Shown in pieces: positions 53,682 through 63,198 of a DNA stretch of 64,000 bases (positions are counted from its first letter, which is position 1; each line of letters begins with the position of its first letter). Source of the DNA: an uncultured Campylobacter sp. (GTDB taxonomy: Bacteria; Campylobacterota; Campylobacteria; Campylobacterales; Campylobacteraceae); assembly GCF_938039245.1 (NCBI RefSeq), contig NZ_CALHVN010000026.1, positions 1 to 64,000 of the forward strand, read 5' to 3'. The notes under the pieces are model-generated. The model made no database searches. It saw only the letters and a program-made list of their open reading frames with translations, and was not told the DNA's origin. Both the position numbers and the translations under genes were made by a program.

Positions 53682-54314
53682 ATGAACGGGAAAATCACGC
53701 AAAGAAGCGCCGAAAGAAAAGAAAAATTTATCCAAGCCGGTATGGAAATTTTCCTCGAAAAAGGCTATGAAAACACGAGTCTAACGGATATAATCAAAAA
53801 AAGCGGCGGGTCGCTGGCTAGCGTTTATAAATTTTTTGAAAACAAGGAAGGTCTTTTTCGCGCTATCGTAGAACGCGGATTTGACGACTTTAGAACGCAG
53901 ATAGATGAGAAAATTGATCTCAGTTTATCGCATAAATTGGAGGATTTTTTAATCAAATTCGCCTCTATATTTTTCGACATAATCTGCGACAAAGAAACGA
54001 CGCTAATTTCAAGAGTTATGATGAGCGAGGGCGCGAAAAACGACGGTATGCTCGGCAAGGCGTTTTTGGAGCAAATTTTAAGTAAATTCGATAAAGTTTT
54101 GATAGATTTTTTCGAGCGCGAAGACATAAAAAAACAGCTAAATCCCGACATCTCGCCTTACGTAGCGGCTAAGGCGTTTGCCGCGGTCGTCAGGGAGCCT
54201 TATCATTATAATGCGATTTTGCTAAACGAGGATATAACGCTAAACGAAAAAGAACGCAAAGAGCACGTAAAAACGAGCATAAATATATTTTTACACGGTA
54301 TCAAAAAGCACTAA
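53682..54314 (+). CDS. cmeR: TetR-family repressor CmeR
   Basis: The 210-aa regulator has the N-terminal TetR HTH: AGMEIFLEKGYENTSLTDII followed by KKSGGSLASVYKFFENKEGL (residues ~19-58). The C-terminal ligand domain is larger and divergent, as in C. jejuni CmeR (also 210 aa), which represses cmeABC and is released by bile compounds. Direct position upstream of cmeA and same orientation support orthology. A matching operator lies in the cmeR-cmeA gap. Confidence 0.92.
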   Translation: MNGKITQRSAERKEKFIQAGMEIFLEKGYENTSLTDIIKKSGGSLASVYKFFENKEGLFRAIVERGFDDFRTQIDEKIDLSLSHKLEDFLIKFASIFFDIICDKETTLISRVMMSEGAKNDGMLGKAFLEQILSKFDKVLIDFFEREDIKKQLNPDISPYVAAKAFAAVVREPYHYNAILLNEDITLNEKERKEHVKTSINIFLHGIKKH

Positions 54315-54372
54315 ATTTAACGACTTAAATTTGACTTGTTAAGAAAATAAGAGTAAAATCATCTACTTGTTT

Positions 54373-54388
54373 TGTAACATTCATTATA
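54373..54388. promoter_or_regulatory. Putative CmeR operator in the cmeA promoter
   Basis: TGTAACATTCATTATA has the 5-6-5 form TGTAA-n6-TTACA of the C. jejuni CmeR site as I recall it, with one mismatch in the right half. The symmetry extends outward (TTTTGTAA / TTATAAAA). It sits 44-59 bp before the cmeA ATG, where it would cover the promoter. Confidence 0.6.
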
Positions 54389-54431
54389 AAACGCTAAATT
54401 TAAAATAATCTCCAAAACATAAGGCAAATTT

Positions 54432-55616
54432 ATGAGAAATTTTAAAAATATCTCGGTTTTATTATTAGCATCGCTACTTTTTACGGCATGCTTTGACGGT
54501 AACGATAAAAAAGGCGCGGCCGCAGCCGCGCAACAACGACAAATGCCGCCATCAAAAGTCGACGTATTCGTAGCTAAAAAATCAGACGTGCCGATCAGCT
54601 TTGACTACGCCGCGACTCTAACGAGCCAGCAAGACGTCATCGTCTATCCTAAAGTAAGCGGAACGATAATCAAGCAGTTTTTTAAACCGGGAGACAACGT
54701 AAAAGCCGGCGACAAGCTATTTTTGATAGATCCGGAAAAATACCAAGCAAGCTACGACGCGCTTGAAGCCGCTATCGGCGTAGCAAACGCAAATTTAAAA
54801 AACGCGCAGACCGAATTTAATAGAATCTCAAATTTATATAAGAAAAACGCCGTTTCGCAAAAAGAGTACGACGCGGCCGTTTCGGCGCTTGAAATCGCAA
54901 ACGCAAATTTACTAAGCTCCAAAGCCAGCGCCAAAAGCGCGAAAATAGATCTAGGTTACACGAGCATAACCGCGCCTTTTGACGGCGTTTTGGGCGATAA
55001 TCTAGTAGACGTGGGCTCGCTAGTCGTAGCAAACACGACTCAGCTCGTGCGCCTAACCAAAATCAATCCGATCGAGGCGCACTTTCACATCTCCGACGTA
55101 GATAATCTAAACCGCGTCAAAATGCAAGAAAGCGGTCTATGGGCACAAACGAACTCCGATGCCGTACTAAAAGTCGGTCCGGGAGAGTTTAACGGCAAGG
55201 TAAATTTCATCGATAACGTCGTAAATACGAATATGGGCACAGTTTTAGCCAAGGCCGAATTTAACAACGACGAGGGCAAGCTGCTACCTGGGATGTTCGG
55301 CCACGTGACGATGGGTGGATTTTACCAAAAAGACGGCTTTAAAATCCCCCAAGTAGCACTCCAACAAACCGACGTCAAGACCTATGTACTCGTGGTCGCC
55401 GACGGCAAAGTAGCCTCCAAAGACGTAAAAATCACCTACCAAACCAAAGACGCCGCAGTCGTTAGCGAGGGGTTAAACGAAAATGATAAAATCATCTTAA
55501 ACAACTTCCTAAAAATCGGCGTAGGCGCGCCCGTTGAGATAGATAAAGACCTAACCGAAAACTTTGGTAAAGGCGCAAATTTAGAGCCTAAAAACGAGCA
55601 AGAAAAGGCTAAGTGA
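54432..55616 (+). CDS. cmeA: RND efflux periplasmic adaptor CmeA
   Basis: The 394-aa adaptor has a lipoprotein signal (LLFTAC, Cys near residue 20), then the barrel-sandwich half YPKVSGTIIKQFFKPGDNVKAGD. A helical hairpin follows (about 100-165), then TAPFDGVLGDNLVDVGSLV and a beta-barrel domain. It links the CmeB pump to the CmeC outer-membrane channel. Its stop overlaps the cmeB start (TGATG). Confidence 0.96.
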   Translation: MRNFKNISVLLLASLLFTACFDGNDKKGAAAAAQQRQMPPSKVDVFVAKKSDVPISFDYAATLTSQQDVIVYPKVSGTIIKQFFKPGDNVKAGDKLFLIDPEKYQASYDALEAAIGVANANLKNAQTEFNRISNLYKKNAVSQKEYDAAVSALEIANANLLSSKASAKSAKIDLGYTSITAPFDGVLGDNLVDVGSLVVANTTQLVRLTKINPIEAHFHISDVDNLNRVKMQESGLWAQTNSDAVLKVGPGEFNGKVNFIDNVVNTNMGTVLAKAEFNNDEGKLLPGMFGHVTMGGFYQKDGFKIPQVALQQTDVKTYVLVVADGKVASKDVKITYQTKDAAVVSEGLNENDKIILNNFLKIGVGAPVEIDKDLTENFGKGANLEPKNEQEKAK

Positions 55617-58600
55617 TGTTTTCTAAATTTTTCATTGACCGCCCGATATTTGCCACCGTCGTATCTATCATCATAGTTATCGCGGGCGCGATGGCGATAA
55701 AAGGGCTTCCCATCGAGGAGTATCCCAAGCTAACCCCGCCTCAAATTTCCGTTAGCGCCGTCTACACAGGCGCCGACGCTCAGACCATCTCCGACTCCGT
55801 AGCCAGCGCGATCGAGGACCAGATAAACGGCGTAGAAAACATGCTCTATATGCAAAGCACCTCAAGCTCGAGCGGCTCGCTAAATATCAATGTTTATTTT
55901 AAAATCGGCACCTCGGCCAAACAAGCCACGATCGACGTAAACAACCGCGTCCAAGCCGCACTCTCAAGGCTGCCTCAAGAGGTGCAAAATATGGGCGTGA
56001 CGGTACGCGAGCGCAGCGGCTCGATCCTAGAAGCAGTCGGCTTTACGAGCTCAAACATGGACCTAGTAGAGCTATATAACTACGTAAATTTAAACATCGC
56101 AGACGAAATTAAAAGGGTTAATGGCGTAGGCGACACGGCGCTAATCGGCAGCAAAGAGTACTCGATGAGAATTTGGCTAAAACCGGACAAACTAGCCTAC
56201 TACAAGCTAACCCCTAGCGACGTAATCGCCCAAGTAAAAATCCAAAATAGTCAATACGCCGCGGGTAAAATAGGCGAACAGCCATCGGATGGGGATAATC
56301 CTTACGTTTACTCCGTTCGCTCTGACGGCCGTCTCAAAAATGCCGCGCAGTTTGGCGATATAATCATCAAAAGCGCCGACGGAGCCGTGCTAAAACTAAA
56401 AGACGTAGCGACCGTGGAGCTAGGAGCGGCTAGCTACGCATCAGACGCGATGCTAAACGGCCAAGACGCCATCCCGCTTCTAATCTTTATGCAAAACGAC
56501 GCTAACGCCCTAGCCACGGCACAAGCGGTAAACGCAAAGCTAGACGAGCTAAGTAAAAATTTCCCCGCAGGCTTTAAACACACGGTCGCATATAACCCGA
56601 CCGAATTTATCGAAGTCTCTATCCACGAGGTCGTAAAAACCTTTATCGAGGCGATGATCTTAGTTATCATCGTTATGTATATGTTTTTAAAAAGCTTCCG
56701 CGCGACTATCATCCCGATGCTAGCCGTTCCCGTGTCCATCATCGGCACCTTTGGCGGACTGTACGCGATGGGATTTAGCATAAATTTAATCACTCTTTTC
56801 GCGCTCATACTTGCTATCGGTATCGTCGTGGACGACGCCATCATCGTTATCGAAAACGTGGAGAGAATTTTACACGAGGAAAAAGACATCACCGTCAAAG
56901 AAGCGACCTATAAAGCGATGGAGGAGGTACAAACCCCAGTCATCTCGATCGTGCTTGTTTTATCAGCCGTTTTCGTTCCGGTTTCTTTTATGGAGGGTTT
57001 TGTCGGCGTGATCCAGCGTCAGTTTGCGCTCACTCTGGTTACTTCGGTTTGTATTTCTGGCTTTGTCGCACTTACGCTTACTCCGGCGCTTTGCGGCGTT
57101 ATGCTAAAAAAACAAGAGAGCAAGCCGTTTTGGTTCGTGCAGAAATTTAACGACTTTTTCGACTGGAGTACGAAAATTTTCACTGCAGGCGTTGCAAAAG
57201 TGCTTCGTCACGTGATAATCAGCCTTATTTTGATAGGCGTCATGGGTTTTGCGACTTTCGAGCTGTTTAAAAAAGTTCCTAGCGGCCTCGTACCGTCCGA
57301 AGATAAGGGCGTGCTAATGGTCATCACTTCGCTACCGCCGTCAAGCAATATGCTAAAAACCAAAGAAGAGGTAAAAACTATCAGCAACATGGTTCTAAGC
57401 AATCCAAACGTCGAATTTACAATGGGTTTTGCGGGATACGATATGCTTGCGGGCGCGCTTAGAGAAAACTCTGCCATAAGCTTTATCAAGCTAAAAGACT
57501 GGAGCGAGAGAAAAACGCCGGGTAGTCAAGCAGACGCGCTAACCGGGCCTTTTAACGGTATGCTTTGGGGCTCGAAGGAGTCGATGAGCTTTGTCGTAAA
57601 CGTCCCGCCTATCATGGGGCTATCGATGACGGGCGGCTTTGAGATGTATCTACAAAATAAAAACGGTAAAAGCTACTCCCAGATCGAAGAGGATGTGAAA
57701 AAAGTAGTCGCCGCCGCAAACGCTCGCCCGGATCTAACCAGCGTGCGCTCGACGCTAGAGACTAATTACCGCCAGTTTAAAATCGACGTCGATAGGCAAA
57801 AGGCCCAGATGTTTGGCGTGAGCGAGAGCGAAATTTTTAGCGCGATAGGCTCGACTTTCGGCTCTTACTATATCAACGACTTTAGCCTTTTTGGCAAATC
57901 CTACCGCGTCTACGCTAGAGGCGAGGACCGCTTTAGAAACAACCCAGAAGACTTGCGTAAAATTTACGTCCGCTCAAAAGGCGGCGAGATGATACCACTA
58001 AACTCTGTCGCCACTCTAACTAGAATTTTAGGCCCGGATATCGTGGATAGATTTAACCTTTTCCCGGCGGCTAAGATCCAAGGCGACCCGAAACCTGGCT
58101 ACACATCGGGAGACGCGATAAAAGCGATACAAGAGGTGGTCGAGCAGACGCTAAGCACGGAGGAGTACTCCATCAGCTGGGCGGGTACGGCGTATCAGGA
58201 GGTTAGCTCGCAAGGTACGGGCTCTACGGCGTTTATATTCGGTATGATTTTCGTATTTTTGATCCTAGCGGCGCAGTATGAGCGCTGGCTCATCCCGCTA
58301 GCCGTTATCACGGCCGTTCCGTTTGCGGTTTTTGGCTCGCTAGTCGCCGTTTGGGCTAGAGGGCTAACAAACGACATTTATTTCCAGATCGGACTACTGC
58401 TTCTCATCGGTCTATCGGCTAAAAACGCGATCCTTATCGTAGAATTTGCGATGCAAGAAAGACTAGCGGGCAAGAGCGTATTTGACGCGGCCGTTAATGC
58501 TGCAAGGCTTCGCTTCCGCCCGATCGTCATGACCTCGCTCGCGTTTACCCTGGGCGTTTTTCCGATGGTTATCAGCACGGGTGCCGGCGCTGCGTCTCGC

Positions 58601-58753
58601 CACTCTCTAGGCACGGGCGTGGTCGGCGGTATGATAGCTGCCACTACGATAGCGATATTTTTCATACCGATGTTTTACTATCTGCTAGAAAAGCTAAACA
58701 ACAAAGTCTGGGACAAAAAACCAAGCCGAGCACAGGAGATCAAAAATGTATAA
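55616..58753 (+). CDS. cmeB: RND multidrug efflux pump CmeB
   Basis: The 1045-aa inner-membrane HAE1-type transporter has 12 helices and two large periplasmic loops. The start MFSKFFIDRPIFATVVSIII is typical. The proton-relay aspartates lie in AIGIVVDDAIIVIENVERIL (near residues 401-420), and the C-terminal relay part is QIGLLLLIGLSAKNAILIVE. ATG 55616 is used; GTG 55613 is one codon earlier. It exports bile salts and many antibiotics in C. jejuni. Coupled to cmeC by an 8-bp overlap. Confidence 0.97.
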   Translation: MFSKFFIDRPIFATVVSIIIVIAGAMAIKGLPIEEYPKLTPPQISVSAVYTGADAQTISDSVASAIEDQINGVENMLYMQSTSSSSGSLNINVYFKIGTSAKQATIDVNNRVQAALSRLPQEVQNMGVTVRERSGSILEAVGFTSSNMDLVELYNYVNLNIADEIKRVNGVGDTALIGSKEYSMRIWLKPDKLAYYKLTPSDVIAQVKIQNSQYAAGKIGEQPSDGDNPYVYSVRSDGRLKNAAQFGDIIIKSADGAVLKLKDVATVELGAASYASDAMLNGQDAIPLLIFMQNDANALATAQAVNAKLDELSKNFPAGFKHTVAYNPTEFIEVSIHEVVKTFIEAMILVIIVMYMFLKSFRATIIPMLAVPVSIIGTFGGLYAMGFSINLITLFALILAIGIVVDDAIIVIENVERILHEEKDITVKEATYKAMEEVQTPVISIVLVLSAVFVPVSFMEGFVGVIQRQFALTLVTSVCISGFVALTLTPALCGVMLKKQESKPFWFVQKFNDFFDWSTKIFTAGVAKVLRHVIISLILIGVMGFATFELFKKVPSGLVPSEDKGVLMVITSLPPSSNMLKTKEEVKTISNMVLSNPNVEFTMGFAGYDMLAGALRENSAISFIKLKDWSERKTPGSQADALTGPFNGMLWGSKESMSFVVNVPPIMGLSMTGGFEMYLQNKNGKSYSQIEEDVKKVVAAANARPDLTSVRSTLETNYRQFKIDVDRQKAQMFGVSESEIFSAIGSTFGSYYINDFSLFGKSYRVYARGEDRFRNNPEDLRKIYVRSKGGEMIPLNSVATLTRILGPDIVDRFNLFPAAKIQGDPKPGYTSGDAIKAIQEVVEQTLSTEEYSISWAGTAYQEVSSQGTGSTAFIFGMIFVFLILAAQYERWLIPLAVITAVPFAVFGSLVAVWARGLTNDIYFQIGLLLLIGLSAKNAILIVEFAMQERLAGKSVFDAAVNAARLRFRPIVMTSLAFTLGVFPMVISTGAGAASRHSLGTGVVGGMIAATTIAIFFIPMFYYLLEKLNNKVWDKKPSRAQEIKNV

Positions 58754-60122
58754 AATTTTAACTTTAGCCGCGGCGCTATTTTTAGCAGGCTGCTCGTTTC
58801 GACCCGAGATACCCGAGGTCGATACGAAATTTGAATCTACGTATAAATTTGAAACTAGCGACATCAAAGACGAGTGGTGGAAGGAGTTTGGCGACGAAAA
58901 CCTAAACGCTCTCGTAGCTAGCGCGCTAGAGAAAAATACCGACCTTCGCACGGCTTATTTAAATTTACAAAAAGCCGCCGCAAGCCTAGGCATCTCGGAA
59001 GCAGATCTCTTTCCTAGCGTAAATTTAAACGTCGGCTACACTAAGGCAAAAAGCAGCGGCGAGACCTACACCAAGCAGCCTCAAACGCGCTACCGAAACT
59101 CTGAGGTAAATTTAGGCCTAAGCTACGAGATAGACCTGTGGGGCAGGGTTAGAAACAGCGTCGAGTCGGCTAAAGCCAGTCTAAACGCGACTAAGCTTGA
59201 CTACGCTACCGCGCGCCTTAGCATAAGCTCTAGCGTGGCTAAAAGCTACTTCGCGCTCGTAGCTCTAAATATGCGCGAAGCCGTGCTGGAAGATACGCTA
59301 AAAACCTACGAGGAGACGCTAGCGCTTCGCAAAACGCAGCTTGATCTAGGCGGCATAAACGAGACGACCTATCTACAAAGCAAAGCCGCCGTGCAGAGCG
59401 CAAAAGTAAGCCTACTAGAGGTGCAAACCTCGCTATCTCAGGCTCTAACGTCCGTAGCGGTGCTAACAGGCAAATCAAATGACGAGATCCTAAACGGAGC
59501 CGTGCAGAGCGCTAAAATGCTGCCTAAAGAGCCCGAAGTGAGCGCAGGCGTGAGCGCGGACATACTGCTGCACAGGAGCGACGTAGCTAAAGCCTACGCC
59601 GATCTAAACGCCACCAACGCGCTAATCGGCGTCGCAAAGGCCGACTATCTACCGTCCATCTCGTTAACGGGGCTTTTTGGATTTTCTAGCGTGGATTTTG
59701 AAAATATATTTGTCGGCAACGCAAATACGTGGAGCATAGGCGGCTCTTTGGTGCAGAAAATTTTCGACTACGGCAGAACCAAAAACAACGTCCGCATCGC
59801 CGAAACTAACGAGCAAATCGCGGCCGTAGCTTACGAAGCTGCCATCAAAAAGGCTCTTGGCGAAGTTAGAGACGCGCTAAACAACCGCAAAAACGCCAAA
59901 CTAACGCTAAATCAGGTCAAAGAGCTCCTGCTCTCGCAAGAAAAAATCTATCAGCTAGCCAAGGATCAGTTCGAGGAGGGCTACACCGGGCATCTGGAGC
60001 TACTCGACGCGCAGCGCAACCTGCTCTCGGTTAGACTGCAAGTTATAGCGGCGAATTTGAGCCTCATCGACTCGGTCGTGGATGTCTATAAGGCGTTTGG
60101 CGGCGGATTTAAAGCCGAATAA
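58746..60122 (+). CDS. cmeC: RND outer-membrane channel lipoprotein CmeC
   Basis: The 458-aa TolC/OprM-like lipoprotein has a LAGC lipobox at residues 13-16, then DEWWKEFGDENLNALV, the NodT-family start. Two OEP domains follow, with LSYEIDLWGRVRNSVESAKA near residue 115-134 and a C-terminal repeat ending LSLIDSVVDVYKAFGGG. It forms the trimeric outer-membrane exit duct of the CmeABC pump. A strong terminator follows. Confidence 0.96.
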   Translation: MYKILTLAAALFLAGCSFRPEIPEVDTKFESTYKFETSDIKDEWWKEFGDENLNALVASALEKNTDLRTAYLNLQKAAASLGISEADLFPSVNLNVGYTKAKSSGETYTKQPQTRYRNSEVNLGLSYEIDLWGRVRNSVESAKASLNATKLDYATARLSISSSVAKSYFALVALNMREAVLEDTLKTYEETLALRKTQLDLGGINETTYLQSKAAVQSAKVSLLEVQTSLSQALTSVAVLTGKSNDEILNGAVQSAKMLPKEPEVSAGVSADILLHRSDVAKAYADLNATNALIGVAKADYLPSISLTGLFGFSSVDFENIFVGNANTWSIGGSLVQKIFDYGRTKNNVRIAETNEQIAAVAYEAAIKKALGEVRDALNNRKNAKLTLNQVKELLLSQEKIYQLAKDQFEEGYTGHLELLDAQRNLLSVRLQVIAANLSLIDSVVDVYKAFGGGFKAE

Positions 60123-60132
60123 TTTTACTTTT

Positions 60133-60151
60133 TGGCGGAGCTTTTCCGCCA
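60133..60151 (+). terminator. Terminator of the cmeABC operon
   Basis: TGGCGGA pairs with TCCGCCA around GCTTT, followed by TTCTTTT. It lies 10 bp after the cmeC stop. Confidence 0.9.
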
Positions 60152-60827
60152 TTCTTTTGAGCGATTTCTTAAATTTTGCAAGCGCCGATTAGCAAACCCG
60201 GTCGCGGTTTTTAAAATAAGATTCAACTCAACTTAAGCGGATTTTTCTTATTAATTTTAAAAGATTTTGATATAAGTTTTCGCGCGTAGTCCTAGCGCCG
60301 CATCTAAACTCGGCCTTGCTACTTTCATAGCCGCGACTTGAAAAACTACAAACGCATCAAAGCTAAGCGTCTGGATTTTTTGCCGCGCATTCTTTTTTTA
60401 AAGAGAGCGGCGTCTTAATAGCGGCAAAAGCGCAACTAAGCGCAAGATCGATCATTTTTCTAAGATTTTAGTAAATTCCGCTATTTTTCTACGTCAGATA
60501 AAAATACCATAAAAATTTCTCTCAATTTCTTCTATGGAATTTGGAAGCGTATTTAAATTTTACGCCGCAGCGCGTCAGGCTTGATGCAAACGTCGAGCGG
60601 TTAAAATCGTCAAATTACGCTGCCGTTTAAATTTACGCCGACCTACAAAATAGATAGTGTGCCGAAGCTTGGCTCAAATTTGGCTGCAAAACTTGCTTCC
60701 AAAATTTGGCTAAATTTGCGAACCGTTTTGTTAAATTTGACTGCCGACAAGCGGGTTTTGTCTGGCTTGCTCGTTAAATTTGGATGCGGATAACGGCGGT
60801 AAATTTGACTGTTTATACTGATCGCTA
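60152..60827. other. Non-coding stretch after cmeC
   Basis: About 675 bp with no supportable gene on either strand. It contains copy A of the 49-bp direct repeat and many AAATTT words. AT-rich segments around 60220-60290 could hold promoters but nothing clear stands out. Confidence 0.5.
60596..60644. repeat. 49-bp direct repeat, copy A
   Basis: AGCGGTTAAAATCGTCAA...TTTACGCCGACCT matches copy B at 61358-61406 at 46 of 49 positions, same orientation. The two copies bracket the frameshifted membrane-protein gene. No homology to a known insertion-sequence end is evident. Confidence 0.85.
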
Positions 60828-61299
60828 TTAATCAATTGCATCCCGCGGCATTATACGAGCTATTTGGCTTCTTAGCTCGTCGGCTTGATCTTGCGTTAAA
60901 CTTTCCACCGAAGAAACTCTATAGAATAAATGTTTTCTTTTTTTCACTATAAAAACTTGGGTGGGGGTAAATGGAAAATAATAGGTACGGCAAAAAGCCA
61001 AATCCTCGCTTTTTTATAACCGTATCTCCGAAAATGTATCTGTTTATGACGATCCTATCTCTATAAATTTCAATGTAGTTAAAAAATATAAGCTTGTATA
61101 AAAGCCTACTCAAAAACAAAGAACCCAGGATGCCCAGCGCCTGCATCCAGCCATCGTAATATATCGCGGTAGGCAAGGCGGGCACGAGTAGGAAAAAGCT
61201 AAATCTGATAAAATCAAACATTACCATGAGCGGATTTCGTCTATTTAGTCTGTAAAGTAGCTCCGACTCTTTATTTTCTTTGCCTGGACTTTCGTTCAT
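60828..61299 (-). pseudogene. Frameshifted small membrane protein (PH-like?)
   Basis: From ATG 61299 the product begins MNESPGKENKESELLYRLNR and has two close membrane helices (FIRFSFFLLVPALPTAIYY and GILGSLFLSRLLYKLIFF). A beta-rich part follows, EIYRDRIVINRYIFGDTVI. At about 60960-60980, in a C-rich stretch (CCCCCACCC on the coding strand), the frame goes out of register and stops at 60919. The other frame continues FTPTQVFIVKKRKHLFYRVS and TQDQADELRSQIARIMPRD to TAA 60828. The restored length is about 156 aa. The C5 run is a likely slip site; sequencing error cannot be excluded. Confidence 0.65.
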
Positions 61300-61357
61300 A
61301 TCCTCCGCCTAAAGTCAAATTTGTAAATTTATCCAGCCTAGTTTTATACAAACGGCA

Positions 61358-61406
61358 AGCGGTTAAAATCGTCAAGTTACGCTGCCGTTTAAATTTATGC
61401 CTACCT
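61358..61406. repeat. 49-bp direct repeat, copy B
   Basis: Second copy of the unit at 60596-60644, differing at three positions (A/G, C/T, G/T). It lies 59 bp upstream of the membrane-protein start. Confidence 0.85.
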
Positions 61407-61490
61407 TCAAATTTGACCTAAATTTGCATTCAAATTTGCTTGCTCGTTCGGTCAAATTTAACCTGCACTCCCGTTTAGTCGCCGTCAAAT

Positions 61491-63035
61491 TTACCTAAAG
61501 CTTATCTGCGCGTCGTCCGTGCCGTCGTCAAGCGAGATGTTGTAACCGCCAGTATTTGGCGGGCGTTTATAGATATCTTGCGGGCCGATATTTAGCACCT
61601 CGTCGCTGAAAAACACGCATTCGCGCTCGCCCGTATCTATGTCGCGCACCCAGATTTTGCCGTCGTCCACGATCTCCTCGTCAAACTCTATCACGCGGTT
61701 TTCGTAAATTTTGCCCAGCAGTCGCTCGTGTAGACGGTTCTCGCGCTCAAACTCCAGCTGCGCTTGCAGACACTCCGCTTCGTCTATGAAAATAGGCTCC
61801 AGTGCGATCTTGTCGCCCTCTAGCACGCACTCGAATTTCTCCAGCGTAGAGCAGTCCACCTCGCTGCCGCCCAGCCTCACGACGTCTTTGTTGCGCATGA
61901 AGTAGCGGTTAGTGAGGTTGCCCATCAGCGCCTCGTACGCCGTGCCGCCGATCGCGCGCTTAAGCAAAAACTCGTTTTGAAACGCCAGCACCAGCTCCAC
62001 CTCGCACTCGCGCAGGATCTCTTCGTTTAGCTCGGTATTTTCGCTCAGTAGCTTCGCCGACTCGTCGAGAAATAGGCTAATAGGCCTTTTTTGCTTCATC
62101 GTTACGCGCTTTAACAGCTCGGGCAGGAAGCTGTTTAGCAGGAAGCTCAGCGCGCTTTTGTCGCAGCTTGCGGCGTTAAATATCACGATCTTGCCGCTAT
62201 TTAGCAGTCCTGCGATACTCGCGTCGCCCGCAGCGCCCTCGCCGTCGCCGTTTAGCGAGTCGTCGTTCATGAGGCCTAGAAACGGCGACATCATCATCGA
62301 GTAGTTGCGAAAATCATCCCTCGTGCGCTCGTCGCCGATGTCCTTGTAGCGGCTCGTCGCGTCCAAAAACTCGTCCGCAGTCGCTATAAACGCGCGATTT
62401 ATCATTATCGTCTCGCGGGTGAAATTTAGCGTCGAGGAGTCGAGATTGTCGCAGATGAGGCTCAGCGCGTCTTTAAACTCGAGCATCTTTTCTAGGTCTT
62501 GCGAGAGGCGCAGTATCGTAGCGACGTCAAAGGTAAAATCCCGCGCGAGCGTGCGCACGTCGGCGTAAAACGCATCCGTGTAGCAGTCCTTTAGCGGAGT
62601 GATTTTTTTAGCGAAAATTTTAAGCGCCTTTAGCACTTTAAAAAACTCCGTCGCGATGCTCGAGCCAAACTCCTCCCAAAACTTTTCCCTCGACTCCATC
62701 GGCTTTTTCACGCAGTTTTTAAAGTCCCGCGGCTTCATCGAGGCGATGAGATTTATCGGCGCGTCCAGCCTAGCACCTACGCTCACGACGTCTTTTAGAC
62801 GCCCCGCTCTGCGCGCTAGAGCCTTGATTTTGGCGCTCTCGCCGCCTTTATAATCCACGGCAAACACCGCGTAGCCTTTTTGCATGCGGTCAAGCAAATT
62901 TGGATATATCATCGCCGTCGTCTTGCCGCTGCCGGTTTCTCCGATGACGGCTGCGTGCGTGAAGTCGCTAGGTATCAGCGCGCCTTTTTTCTCCGCGTTT
63001 TCCCGCGTTCTCGTAAATCCCATTATTTTTTGCAT
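61491..63035 (-). CDS. VirD4/HerA-like membrane-free ATPase
   Basis: The 514-aa protein has Walker A IGETGSGKTTAMIYPNLL near residues 31-48 and VFAVDYKGGESAKIKALARR next, as in TraG/VirD4-type coupling proteins. Walker B is ISLFLDESAKLL near 325, and a QNEFLLKRAIGG segment lies near 361. No N-terminal membrane helices, unlike true conjugative coupling proteins, and no other type IV secretion gene is near. AAGGAAAAAT precedes ATG 63035. It may be a DNA-pumping or phage-defence-related ATPase, or a leftover of a mobile element, but codon use is host-like and the ORF intact. Confidence 0.75.
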   Translation of the reverse strand: MQKIMGFTRTRENAEKKGALIPSDFTHAAVIGETGSGKTTAMIYPNLLDRMQKGYAVFAVDYKGGESAKIKALARRAGRLKDVVSVGARLDAPINLIASMKPRDFKNCVKKPMESREKFWEEFGSSIATEFFKVLKALKIFAKKITPLKDCYTDAFYADVRTLARDFTFDVATILRLSQDLEKMLEFKDALSLICDNLDSSTLNFTRETIMINRAFIATADEFLDATSRYKDIGDERTRDDFRNYSMMMSPFLGLMNDDSLNGDGEGAAGDASIAGLLNSGKIVIFNAASCDKSALSFLLNSFLPELLKRVTMKQKRPISLFLDESAKLLSENTELNEEILRECEVELVLAFQNEFLLKRAIGGTAYEALMGNLTNRYFMRNKDVVRLGGSEVDCSTLEKFECVLEGDKIALEPIFIDEAECLQAQLEFERENRLHERLLGKIYENRVIEFDEEIVDDGKIWVRDIDTGERECVFFSDEVLNIGPQDIYKRPPNTGGYNISLDDGTDDAQISFR

Positions 63036-63198
63036 ATTTTTCCTTATAGGGGGCGATTGTAACGAAATTTGGTTTAAAGATTTAAATTTAGCGGGGCGGC
63101 GTGCGGATTAAATTTTAGCTGCGAGCATGCAAAACCCGCACCGCAAAAATGCTTGGCGTAAATCCGGCGTCAAATTTGAGTCGGTAAACGGGCTAAAT

